DNA from: Chloroflexota bacterium
Lineage (GTDB): Bacteria > Chloroflexota > UBA11872 > VXOZ01
DNA length: 39,257 bases
Assembly (NCBI GenBank): GCA_022824225.1
Contig: JAJEAH010000059.1
Coordinates: forward strand, 1-39,257
Direction: 5' to 3'
Shown here: in pieces, positions 15,819 to 23,769 of the stretch
Position numbering within the stretch: position 1 is the stretch's first letter
How the letters are laid out: the number at the start of each line of letters is the position of its first letter
The notes under the pieces: model-generated
Told to the model about the DNA's origin: nothing
The model's input: the letters and a program-made list of their open reading frames with translations, nothing else
Databases searched by the model: none
Program-made: the position numbers and the translations under genes

Positions 15819-16946
15819 ATGGCCGAAAGAAACCGGCTTGTACAACTGCAAGACTACGACCAGAGTGTGTGGCTGGATAGCATCAGCCGCGGCCTGATCC
15901 AGTCGGGCCAACTGCAAACGCTCGTTGACAACGACGGCCTGCGGGGCATGACGTCGAACCCCGCTATTTTCGAAAAGGCCATCAGCGGCAGCGACGACTA
16001 CCGCGAGCAGTTGCGCGCGTTGCATGAAGGCGGCAAGAGCACGGCGGAAATCTATGAAGCGGTGGCAATCACCGACATTCAGGCAGCGTGCGACGTGCTG
16101 CGGCCCGTCTACGACGGCAGTGACGGCGAGCATGGACTGGTCAGCTTGGAGGTCTCGCCGGAACTGGCGTTCGATACCGACGGCACCATTTCCGAGGTGC
16201 GCCGCCTGTGGCAGCAGGTAGACCGCCCCAACCTGATGATCAAGAGTCCCGCCACGGACGAGGGCCTGCCCGCGGTGCGGCAAATGCTCACCGAAGGCTA
16301 CAACGTCAACATTACACTGATGTTCTCGCTCACGGACTACGACAACGTGGCCGAAGCCTACATCTCCGCCTTGGAAGCGCGGGCGGCGGCCGGCAAGCCC
16401 ATCGATCGAATTGCTTCCGTGGCGAGCTTCTTCGTGAGCCGCATCGATACGCTGGCCGACGAGTTGCTGGAAGCGCGGGCGGCGGCAGGCGAGGCCCGCG
16501 CCCAAGAACTGGTGGGCAAGGTGGCGGTCGCGAATGCGAAGATTGCCTATCAGCACTTTCTCGAGTTCTTCAAGTCGGAGCGTTTCGCCAAGTTGGAAGC
16601 CAAAGGCGCCCGGGTGCAGCGTGTGCTGTGGGCCAGCACCAGCACGAAGAACCCGGCGTACTCCGACGTGATGTACGTGGATGACCTCATCGGCCCGCAC
16701 ACGGTAAATACCTTGCCGGACGACACCATGGACGCGTTCCGCGACCACGGCACGCTGGCGCAGACCGTAGACGTGGGTGTGGTGGAAGCACAGGCCGTGC
16801 TCGACGCCTTGGCGGATGTCGGCGTGGATTACGACGCCATGACGCGGCAACTCCAGCAGGAAGGCGTGGAGAAGTTCGTCCAACCGTACCGGGAACTCTT
16901 GGCGCGTATCGAGCAGGTGTGCGCTGAATTGGTCGCCGCGACGTAG
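15819..16946 (+). CDS. tal: Transaldolase (long form)
   Basis: Transfers a dihydroxyacetone unit between sugar phosphates in the non-oxidative pentose phosphate pathway. The 375-residue protein is of the long type found in actinobacteria and cyanobacteria. Landmarks: GMTSNPAIFEKAI (43-55), LEVSPELAFDT (110-120), the Schiff-base lysine in NLMIKSPATDEG (138-149; Lys142), GYNVNITLMFSL, and the late ASTSTKNPAYSD / NTLPDDTM segments. ATG follows GAGGAG. Its stop codon is two bases before the ATG of pgi, so tal and pgi are surely co-transcribed and probably translationally coupled. Confidence 0.95.
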   Translation: MAERNRLVQLQDYDQSVWLDSISRGLIQSGQLQTLVDNDGLRGMTSNPAIFEKAISGSDDYREQLRALHEGGKSTAEIYEAVAITDIQAACDVLRPVYDGSDGEHGLVSLEVSPELAFDTDGTISEVRRLWQQVDRPNLMIKSPATDEGLPAVRQMLTEGYNVNITLMFSLTDYDNVAEAYISALEARAAAGKPIDRIASVASFFVSRIDTLADELLEARAAAGEARAQELVGKVAVANAKIAYQHFLEFFKSERFAKLEAKGARVQRVLWASTSTKNPAYSDVMYVDDLIGPHTVNTLPDDTMDAFRDHGTLAQTVDVGVVEAQAVLDALADVGVDYDAMTRQLQQEGVEKFVQPYRELLARIEQVCAELVAAT

Positions 16947-16948
16947 CC

Positions 16949-18634
16949 ATGGCAGGTGAAGGCAACACGTACGCTGCCGTCGCCCAGGCAGTGGCGGCGC
17001 TGGCACAGTCGGATGCCGCTGCGCGCCTATGGCGTCGGGATGCCGGCCTGTGGAGCGGTGCCCCCGCCGCACAGGCAGCAATCCGCGACCGGCTCGGCTG
17101 GCTGAACGTCGTCGCCGACATGCGCCAAACTGGTCTGGCGGAAGTCACGGCCCTGGCGCGGGAGGTCCAGGCGGCAGGCTTCACCGACGCTGTCGTGCTC
17201 GGCATGGGCGGCAGCAGCCTCTGTCCGGACGTGTGCCGCGCCACGTTTGGCACGGCTCCCGGCTGGCTGCGGCTGCACGTGCTCGACAGCACCCATCCCC
17301 GCGCCGTGCGAGCCGTGCGGGACGCCGTGGACGTGACCCGCACGCTCTTCGTGGTCTCGAGCAAATCCGGCACAACCGGCGAATCCAACGCCTTCTACCG
17401 CTACTTTTGGGACCAGGTCGTCCGGGCCGGCGCGGCTGATCCCGGCACGCACTTCATCGCCATCACCGATCCCGGTACGGTATTGGACGCGGAAGCCACC
17501 GTGCGGGGCTTTCGGCACGTGTTTCGCAATCCGGCCGACATTGGCGGGCGCTACTCGGCCCTCTCATTCTTCGGCCTCGTGCCTATGGCGCTCTTGGGCA
17601 TGGACGTGGGTGGCTTTCTGGACAGCGCAGCGGACATGGCGGCGCGCTGCGGGCCGGAAGTCCCGCCGGCCGACAATCCCGGCGCCATGCTTGGGGCGCA
17701 CATTGCCGGCCATGCCCGGGCGGGGCGGGACAAGCTCACGCTCGTGTGCGCGCCGGAGATGGAAACGCTGGGCTGGTGGCTGGAACAACTGGTGGCCGAA
17801 AGCCTGGGCAAGCAGGGCATTGGCGTCGTGCCCGTCGAGGGCGAGGAGCTTGGCGAATCGGAGACCTACGGCGCCGATCGGGTCTTCGTGCACGTGGCGT
17901 TGCGGGGCGGGCCGCACGCCGCGCAGGCGGCGCGCCTCCGGGCGTTGGCGTTGGCGGGCCATCCTGTCATCCGTTTGGAATTGGCGGACGTGCGGGATTT
18001 GGGCCAGGAGTTCTTCCGCTGGGAAACGGCCACGGCGTTTGCCGGCCATCTCTTAGGTGTCAACCCATTCGACGAGCCGAACGTACAAGAGAGCAAGGAC
18101 AACACGTCCGCGCTCTTGCGGGACTTTGAGCGCCAAGGCGCGTTTCGCCAAGCAATTCCTACCGTCACTGAAGGGAGTCTCTCCCTCTATGGGGATGCGG
18201 AAAGTGACTCGGTGGTAGCTGGGTTGCGTGCCGTCTGCGCCCAGGTGGGTCGGGGCGATTACGTGGCGCTGATGGCGTACCTACCCCAGGAAGACGCCGT
18301 GCATGGCCGCCTGCAGACGATACGCGGCGCGCTCCAGGCTGCCACACGCGCCGCGACGACGCTGGGCTACGGTCCCCGTTTCCTGCACTCCACCGGACAA
18401 CTCCACAAGGGCGGTCCCAATACCGCCGTATGCTTGCAGCTTACTGCCGACATTCCTGACGACGTGCCCATCCCCGGCGAATCCTACACCTTCGGCACGT
18501 TCCTCGAGGCCCAGGCGATTGGCGACGTGCGGTCATTGGCCGGACACGGCCGGAGGGTGCTGCGGGTGCACCTGGGCGCTGATTGCGAGGCAGGACTTAC
18601 CGAACTGGCAAGCGCTTTGCGTGAGCTGAATTAG
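16949..18634 (+). CDS. pgi: Glucose-6-phosphate isomerase
   Basis: Interconverts glucose 6-phosphate and fructose 6-phosphate. The 561-residue protein resembles the Pgi half of bifunctional transaldolase/Pgi proteins. Landmarks: VVLGMGGSSLCPDV (about 87-100), SSKSGTTGESNAFYRYF with the phosphate-binding Ser/Thr cluster, NPADIGGRYSALSFFGLVP, VAESLGKQGIGVVPV, FRWETATAFAGHLLGVNPFD, and HSTGQLHKGGPNTAV near the C-terminus with the conserved lysine. It starts two bases after the tal stop. No fusion peptide connects them, but the arrangement mirrors the fused version known elsewhere. No terminator is evident after it. Confidence 0.93.
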   Translation: MAGEGNTYAAVAQAVAALAQSDAAARLWRRDAGLWSGAPAAQAAIRDRLGWLNVVADMRQTGLAEVTALAREVQAAGFTDAVVLGMGGSSLCPDVCRATFGTAPGWLRLHVLDSTHPRAVRAVRDAVDVTRTLFVVSSKSGTTGESNAFYRYFWDQVVRAGAADPGTHFIAITDPGTVLDAEATVRGFRHVFRNPADIGGRYSALSFFGLVPMALLGMDVGGFLDSAADMAARCGPEVPPADNPGAMLGAHIAGHARAGRDKLTLVCAPEMETLGWWLEQLVAESLGKQGIGVVPVEGEELGESETYGADRVFVHVALRGGPHAAQAARLRALALAGHPVIRLELADVRDLGQEFFRWETATAFAGHLLGVNPFDEPNVQESKDNTSALLRDFERQGAFRQAIPTVTEGSLSLYGDAESDSVVAGLRAVCAQVGRGDYVALMAYLPQEDAVHGRLQTIRGALQAATRAATTLGYGPRFLHSTGQLHKGGPNTAVCLQLTADIPDDVPIPGESYTFGTFLEAQAIGDVRSLAGHGRRVLRVHLGADCEAGLTELASALRELN

Positions 18635-18951
18635 GCGAACTGAGCCGGAGCCGGCGACGCTTATCCACACGTGCTCCCCCCTACGGCCTTGGGCCTGCCG
18701 CTAGCCGGCTTTCCTGCCGCGCCCATTGGCGCCAACGGGTGGCGCTGACCCGACTGCACATGGTTTGCCAAGTCCGGGGGCCGCTTGGCGTCCGTGAGAC
18801 TTCTCCCGTTCGGTCTTTCCCCGCGCGGGATGTGCCCGCACCTTGCGTCAACGTCATGGCCGTGGCGGTCCGGAAGTAGCCGGGCGTCGTGGACTACGCG
18901 CTATAATGTCTTCCAGGAAGATCGCAGGCAGCCGCAGAGGGGATGACAGCT
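18635..18951 (+). other. pgi-zwf spacer with palindrome and -10
   Basis: About 310 bp with no credible ORF. It holds a perfect 10-bp palindrome TTGGCGCCAA (18726-18735), which resembles a LacI-type operator core, and the -10 element described separately. No T-tailed hairpin was found, so transcription from tal-pgi may continue into zwf. Confidence 0.4.
18900..18907 (+). promoter_or_regulatory. Consensus -10 (TATAAT) upstream of zwf
   Basis: A perfect TATAAT at 18902-18907, preceded by GC, lies 44 bp before the ATG at 18952. The -35 region 17 bp upstream has no match to TTGACA. The flanking 'gactacgc' also occurs before the TATAAT on the opposite strand at 29885-29890. Confidence 0.45.
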
Positions 18952-20499
18952 ATGCAAGTCGCGACGCGCGTCGCAGAGCAGCCGGCAACGGCGACGGCGC
19001 AGCGAGAACTTACGGGCTGCGCCATTGTCATCTTTGGCGCTACCGGTGACCTGACCAGGCGTATGATCGTGCCGGCGCTGTACAAATTGCAGCAGCGCGG
19101 CCTGCTCCCCCATGATTTCGCCATCGTAGGATTCTCCCGCAGCAAATGGAACACCGCCGTCTTTCGCGACGAGATGGCGGCGGCCGTCCGGCAAGACGCG
19201 GGAGCGACGGCCTTTGACCGGGAGTCGTGGCAGAAGTTCGCCAAGCGGCTGCACTATATTTCCGGCAACTACGGGGAAGAGGCCGACTTTCACGATCTGG
19301 CCGCGCTCTTGGCCGACGTATCCAAAGAACACAATTGCGGCGCCAACTACATCTTCTACCTTTCCACGCCGCCGAGCGTCTACTCCGACGTAATCCGGCA
19401 GCTTGGCGTCGTGGGGCTGCACCAGACCCCCGCCGGCGCGGCTCCTTGGCGGCGCGTTGTCATCGAAAAGCCGTTTGGCCGGGACCTCGCCACTGCCCAG
19501 GCCCTCAATGCTCAGATCGCAAACGTCTTCGATGAGTCCCAGACATACCGCATCGACCACTATCTTGGCAAAGAGACGGTGCAGAACATCCTTGTGTTTC
19601 GCTTGGCGAACCATATCTTCGAGCCGCTGTGGAACCGCCGGTATGTAGACCACGTGCAAATAACGGCGTCTGAGAGTCTGGGGGTCGAGCACCGCGCGGG
19701 CTATTACGAGGAATCCGGCGCGATGCGCGACATGTTCCAAAACCACCTCTTGCAGCTCTACTCGCTGGTGGCTATGGACCCGCCGGTAGTCTTCGACGCG
19801 GAGGCAGTGGGAGCGGAGAAGATAAAGGTCTTGCGCGCAACGCGCCCCATCCCGCTTTCGCAACTCGACCAGTGGGCGGTGCGCGGGCAGTACGGCCCGG
19901 GCTGGGTGCAGGGCGAGTACGTCGAGGGCTATCAGGAAGATGAGAACACGGATCCCGGTTCAGACCGGGAGACGTATGCCGCGCTGAAACTGCACATCGA
20001 CAACTGGCGCTGGGAAGGCGTGCCGTTCTACCTGCGCTCCGGCAAGAGCATGGCCAAGAAGGTGACGGAGATTGCTATCCAGTTCAAGCGGGTGCCGCAC
20101 TTGCTATTCGGCCTCACCCCCGCCGATGTCCTCAATCCCAACGCCATCGTCATCCGCGTGCAGCCCAACGAGGGGTTTTCGCTCCAATTCCGGGTGAAGT
20201 CGCCGGGGCAGACCATTCGCGTGCATCCCGTGAGCATGAACTTCGACTACGAGTCGCTCTTCAACGGGGAAGCGCCGTCGGCCTACGAGACGCTGCTCCT
20301 CGACATTATGCGCGGCGACCGCACGCTATTCGCCCACAGCGAGTGGATCGAGTACGCTTGGGGGCTGATTACGCCCATCATAGAGGCGTGGGAATCCAGC
20401 CCGGCCAGCAACTTCCCGAATTACGAGGCTGGAAGCTGGGGGCCGCCGGAGGCGGATGCCCTCATAGCCCGCGATGGCCGCTCGTGGCGGCGGCCGTAA
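18952..20499 (+). CDS. zwf: Glucose-6-phosphate 1-dehydrogenase
   Basis: Oxidises glucose 6-phosphate to 6-phosphogluconolactone with NAD(P)+, the entry of the oxidative pentose phosphate pathway. Landmarks: the dinucleotide-binding IVIFGATGDLTRR (about 25-37), VIEKPFGRDL, the active-site RIDHYLGKETVQN, and later FYLRSGKSM and ESLFNGEAPSAYETLLLDIM. About 515 residues, normal. ATG 18952 is preferred because AGAGGGG (18936-18942) is nine bases upstream; ATG 18943 directly abuts that site. A TATAAT at 18902 suggests its own promoter in addition to readthrough from pgi. 6-phosphogluconate dehydrogenase and a classical lactonase are not in this window. Confidence 0.96.
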   Translation: MQVATRVAEQPATATAQRELTGCAIVIFGATGDLTRRMIVPALYKLQQRGLLPHDFAIVGFSRSKWNTAVFRDEMAAAVRQDAGATAFDRESWQKFAKRLHYISGNYGEEADFHDLAALLADVSKEHNCGANYIFYLSTPPSVYSDVIRQLGVVGLHQTPAGAAPWRRVVIEKPFGRDLATAQALNAQIANVFDESQTYRIDHYLGKETVQNILVFRLANHIFEPLWNRRYVDHVQITASESLGVEHRAGYYEESGAMRDMFQNHLLQLYSLVAMDPPVVFDAEAVGAEKIKVLRATRPIPLSQLDQWAVRGQYGPGWVQGEYVEGYQEDENTDPGSDRETYAALKLHIDNWRWEGVPFYLRSGKSMAKKVTEIAIQFKRVPHLLFGLTPADVLNPNAIVIRVQPNEGFSLQFRVKSPGQTIRVHPVSMNFDYESLFNGEAPSAYETLLLDIMRGDRTLFAHSEWIEYAWGLITPIIEAWESSPASNFPNYEAGSWGPPEADALIARDGRSWRRP

Positions 20500-20673
20500 G
20501 CGTGGGCGTCGAATCGTACTCGCCGCGGCAAGTCTCAGCCGTCCCGCGTCCCCCTGGCTGCGCGCTTCCGCGCTGACGTTGGTCGGTCGCGGGCGACCAT
20601 GGCCGATCGCCGGGAGAAAACTCTCTCTGATTCGCTGACCTGAAGATATGTACAGTGGAGCATACTGCCAACC

Positions 20674-22437
20674 ATGAGACGATCAACTTTGCTGTGTGAG
20701 ACCCTCCGCGACGATCCCGCGGAAGCGGACGTGCCCAACCACCGGCTGTTGGTACGCGGCTGCTACATTCGCCAATTGGCATCCGGCATCTACAGCCTGC
20801 TGCCTTTGGGGGCCCGGGTTGCGGCCAATATCGAGCAGGTCTTGCGCGAGGAGATGGACGCCATCGGCGGACAAGAACTCATCATGCCGGTGGTGCAGCC
20901 TGCCGAAATCTGGCAGCAGACGGGCCGCTGGTACGACATTGGCGATGACTTGGTGCGGCTGCAGGACCGGGCGGAGCACGACCTGGTGCTCGCCATGACC
21001 CACGAAGAGGTTATCACGAGCCTCATCGGCTACAACGTCCATTCCTACCGCCAACTCCCGGTAATGCTCTACCAAATCCAGACGAAGTTCCGCGACGAAC
21101 CGCGGCCGCGGGCGGGGGCGATTCGCCTGCGCGAATTCACCATGAAGGACGCTTACAGCGCCCACGTGACCCAGGAAGACCTCGACCGCTACTACCCGGA
21201 GGTGTATCAGGCCTATTTCAACATTTTCCGCCGCTGCGGTCTGGACGTCATGTCGGTGGATTCCGATGTGGGCATGATGGGCGGTACCATGGCCCACGAG
21301 TTCATGTCGCTGACGCCGGTCGGGGAGGATACGCTGGTGCTCTGCGACGCGTGCGGTTTGAGCGCCAACCGGCAGATTGCCACGTTCCGCAAAGACGTGT
21401 GCGATGGCGGCGCGCCGCGCCCGCTGGAGGAGGTGGCCACCCCGGACACCAAGACAATCGCCGAACTGGCGGCGCTGCTCGACGTGCCGGAAAGCAGCAC
21501 GGCGAAGGCGGCCTTCTTCATGGGCGACCAGGGCTTCATCTTTGCGGTGGTGCGGGGCGACATGGACGTAAACGAGACGAAACTGATGAATGCGGTGAAG
21601 TCCACCGCTGTGCGGCCCGCCACCGAGGGCGAACTGCGCGACGCTGGCATCGTGGGCGGCTATGCCTCGCCTATCGGCGTGCCCGACGTGCAGGTGGTCG
21701 TGGACGACCTGGTGGCGGAGTCTACCAATCTGGTGGCCGGCGCCAATCGGGAGGGCTTCCATCTCTACAACGTGAACTACGGCCGCGACTACCAGGCGGA
21801 TATCGTGGCGGACATCACCAGCGCCTACGAGGGCGCGCCCTGCCCCCGCTGCGGCGGCCCGGTGCGCTTGGAACGCGCCATCGAGGTGGGCAACATCTTC
21901 AAGCTGGGCACGAAGTACACGGCGGCGCTTAAGGCTCAGTACCGCGATGTGGCCGGTCAACAGCACCCGATGGTCATGGGCTGCTACGGCATTGGCGTGG
22001 AACGGCTCATGGCGGCCATCGTCGAGGCTTCACATGACGAGCGCGGCATCGTCTGGCCGGTGGCGGTCGCGCCGTATCACGTCTACTTGGTGGTGCTGAA
22101 CCAGAACGATGAGACGGTCATGCAGGCGGCGGAGCAACTCTATAGCGACCTTGGCAAGGCCGGTATGACCGTGCTGTTCGACGACCGCAACGAAAGTCCG
22201 GGAGTAAAGTTCACCGACGCCGATCTTCTGGGTATGCCGTTGCGTATCACGGTCAGCCGCCGCACGCTGAAGAACGAGGCGGTGGAACTGAAGCTCCGCA
22301 CGGACAAGGACTTTTCCCTGGTGCCCCTGGCGAATGCCGTCACCGCCGCGCAAGGGCGGATCGATGCGCTGCAGTCAGCTATTGACGAGCGCGTGGTCGA
22401 GGAAGAATTCGCGGTGGGGGCCGGTTCACAGTCTTGA
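20674..22437 (+). CDS. proS: Prolyl-tRNA synthetase (bacterial type with editing domain)
   Basis: Class II aminoacyl-tRNA synthetase charging tRNA-Pro. The 587-residue length and order match the bacterial type: catalytic core with motif 1 region (LPLGARVAANIEQVLREEM), motif 2 (TKFRDEPRPRAG... REFTMKDAYSAH), the inserted cis-editing domain (about 240-400) that hydrolyses Ala-tRNA-Pro, motif 3 (GCYGIGVERLMAAIVE), and the anticodon-binding domain. A CDACG and a CPRCGG flank the insertion and could bind a metal together. The 20500-20673 spacer has short GC hairpins (for example 20585-20598) but no T-box-like leader or clear promoter that I can support. Confidence 0.96.
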   Translation: MRRSTLLCETLRDDPAEADVPNHRLLVRGCYIRQLASGIYSLLPLGARVAANIEQVLREEMDAIGGQELIMPVVQPAEIWQQTGRWYDIGDDLVRLQDRAEHDLVLAMTHEEVITSLIGYNVHSYRQLPVMLYQIQTKFRDEPRPRAGAIRLREFTMKDAYSAHVTQEDLDRYYPEVYQAYFNIFRRCGLDVMSVDSDVGMMGGTMAHEFMSLTPVGEDTLVLCDACGLSANRQIATFRKDVCDGGAPRPLEEVATPDTKTIAELAALLDVPESSTAKAAFFMGDQGFIFAVVRGDMDVNETKLMNAVKSTAVRPATEGELRDAGIVGGYASPIGVPDVQVVVDDLVAESTNLVAGANREGFHLYNVNYGRDYQADIVADITSAYEGAPCPRCGGPVRLERAIEVGNIFKLGTKYTAALKAQYRDVAGQQHPMVMGCYGIGVERLMAAIVEASHDERGIVWPVAVAPYHVYLVVLNQNDETVMQAAEQLYSDLGKAGMTVLFDDRNESPGVKFTDADLLGMPLRITVSRRTLKNEAVELKLRTDKDFSLVPLANAVTAAQGRIDALQSAIDERVVEEEFAVGAGSQS

Positions 22438-22574
22438 TTGCCCTCCCGCCATTGTGCTCACGCGCAGGCGTGTTACCCTAATTCGTCAGCGGCGCCTTGC
22501 CTGCTCCTGTGGCGCCATACCTTGTTGGTGGCAGATCGCTCCGGCGGTGACAATATTCTCCTGTCCTAGCGTTG

Positions 22575-22627
22575 CGCCTCCTCACCATTCATGCTTCGAC
22601 AAGCTCAGCACGAACGGTGAGGAGGCG
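22575..22627. repeat. Imperfect inverted repeat (hairpin) after proS
   Basis: CCTCCTCACC (22577-22586) pairs with GGTGAGGAGG (22616-22625); the flanking GC at 22575-22576 also pairs, and inside TTC/GAA and TGCT/AGCA continue the stem past two A-C mismatches. The core 'gcttcgacaagctcagcacgaac' type sequence resembles dispersed repeats I recall from many bacterial genomes. It lies between the convergent proS and NmrA-like genes and could also act as a transcript end, but it lacks a T tract. Confidence 0.75.
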
Positions 22628-22693
22628 GAGTGGGGGTCACAGGTGAGGAGGCGCAGTGGGGGTCACAGGTGAGGAGGCGGAGTGGGGGTCACA
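22616..22693. repeat. Three tandem 26-bp repeats
   Basis: Three head-to-tail copies of a unit beginning ggtgaggaggcg and ending gggggtcaca occupy 22616-22641, 22642-22667 and 22668-22693. Only one base differs (gcgcag in place of gcggag in the second copy). The first twelve bases of each unit equal the right arm of the inverted repeat at 22575-22627, so the array seems to have grown out of that arm. No protein-coding role is likely. Confidence 0.9.
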
Positions 22694-22717
22694 GATCGAC
22701 GGCCAACCATGGTCGCT

Positions 22718-23614
22718 TCATGTGGGCGAGCCCGGCGGTTGTACCTCTAGTTCGATCCGCAGGTCGAGGGTCCAGCGCACCTCGCGGAGGTAGGTTGCGA
22801 AGTCCCTTGGCTGAAAGCCGAAGGTTTCCTGCATTGCCCCAACGTCCGCCGTAAAGCCTTCTTTCCACAGCCAGTCGTAGTAGGCCGCGTAGTCCGCGCC
22901 CATGCTCTCGGCCACCCACTCCGGCGGCAAGGGATAGAAGTCGATCGTGCGGCCGATAGCCGAGCCAATCGCGTTGGCGATTTCTTTCCATGGCAATGAG
23001 TCCCCGGCCAGATCGAGGGTCTTGCCCACCCACACTTCCGGTGCGGCCAGCACCGTGGCGGCGGCGCGGCCGATGTCGTCCACGGCGACGAGCTGGGTAG
23101 CCACGTGGGGCGGCATGGGCGCGTGGAGCCGGCCTGCCAGCAGGTTGCCCGCCAGCGCGTCCGCGCCGAAGTTGTCCATGAAGAACACCGGCCGCAGGAT
23201 CGTCCAGGGCAAGCCGCTGCTCTGGAGATACTGCTCGGCGCGCAGCTTTTGCGCATAGTGGGGCACTTCGGTGAGGTCTTGCGCACGCTGCACCGAAGAG
23301 TACACGACGTGCTGTACTCCCACAGCGTGTGCCGCGTCGATGCAGGTCTTGAGTTGCTGCCATTCCGCTTCCGGGCCGTCGGCATAGGGCGTGCCCATGA
23401 GAAAAAGGAATTCTACGCCCTGGCAGGCGCGTTGCATCTGCTGTGAATCGGTCATGTCGCCCACAACGACCCGCGCTCCGGCTTCTATGAGCGTCTCGGC
23501 GCGGGCAAAGTCACGCGTGAGCGCACGCACGGTCATTCCTGCAGACAAGAGCGCGCGCGCTACGGCGCCGCCTTGTTGTCCGGTAGCGCCGGTTACGAGT
23601 GTGGTTGCAGGCAT
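22718..23614 (-). CDS. NmrA-like NAD(P)-binding Rossmann protein
   Basis: A 298-residue atypical short-chain dehydrogenase of the NmrA/HSCARG type. It starts MPATTLVTGATGQQGGAVAR with the G-x-x-G-x-x-G dinucleotide loop, then a V-R-A-L-T-R segment for the NADP phosphate, VVGDMTD after strand 3, FLMGTPYADGPEAE, and HVVYSSVQRA where classical SDRs have the catalytic Ser. The later WTILRPVFFMDNF is typical of NmrA proteins, which often sense NADP/NAD ratio or act on quinones without a full SDR triad. ATG 23614 is chosen because GGGGGTG lies upstream and the nucleotide motif begins directly after it. About 155 bp separate it from the SMP-30-like gene, both on minus. Substrate unknown. Confidence 0.82.
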   Translation of the reverse strand: MPATTLVTGATGQQGGAVARALLSAGMTVRALTRDFARAETLIEAGARVVVGDMTDSQQMQRACQGVEFLFLMGTPYADGPEAEWQQLKTCIDAAHAVGVQHVVYSSVQRAQDLTEVPHYAQKLRAEQYLQSSGLPWTILRPVFFMDNFGADALAGNLLAGRLHAPMPPHVATQLVAVDDIGRAAATVLAAPEVWVGKTLDLAGDSLPWKEIANAIGSAIGRTIDFYPLPPEWVAESMGADYAAYYDWLWKEGFTADVGAMQETFGFQPRDFATYLREVRWTLDLRIELEVQPPGSPT

Positions 23615-23769
23615 AGCCGTCGTCACCCCCAATTGCCTTGGCCGTAGATAGGAGACTGTTCGCGTAGAACCGAATGCAGATTCTCCGCCCGTATGCATCC
23701 TTGGGCGGTTAGGGTCTCCCTCAGTTTCGGCCTGCTGAGCTCAGCGCAGCCGACGAGAACCAACCGGTG

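Noticed and set aside
15699-17081. Open frame of 460 codons on minus opposite tal
   Set aside because: Antisense to a confidently identified transaldolase; no start signal or family resemblance.
20500-20673. T-box or other amino-acid-responsive leader before proS
   Set aside because: The spacer has short GC hairpins but no T-box consensus, specifier loop or terminator with a T tract.
20683-21966. Open frame of 427 codons on minus opposite proS
   Set aside because: Antisense to prolyl-tRNA synthetase with shadow-like composition.
22334-22672. Short plus-strand frame running from the proS end into the tandem repeats
   Set aside because: It starts inside proS in another frame and its end is made of repeat units; no coding support.
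22575-22693. CRISPR array at the tandem repeats
   Set aside because: The 26-bp units are contiguous with no spacers, and no cas genes are present.
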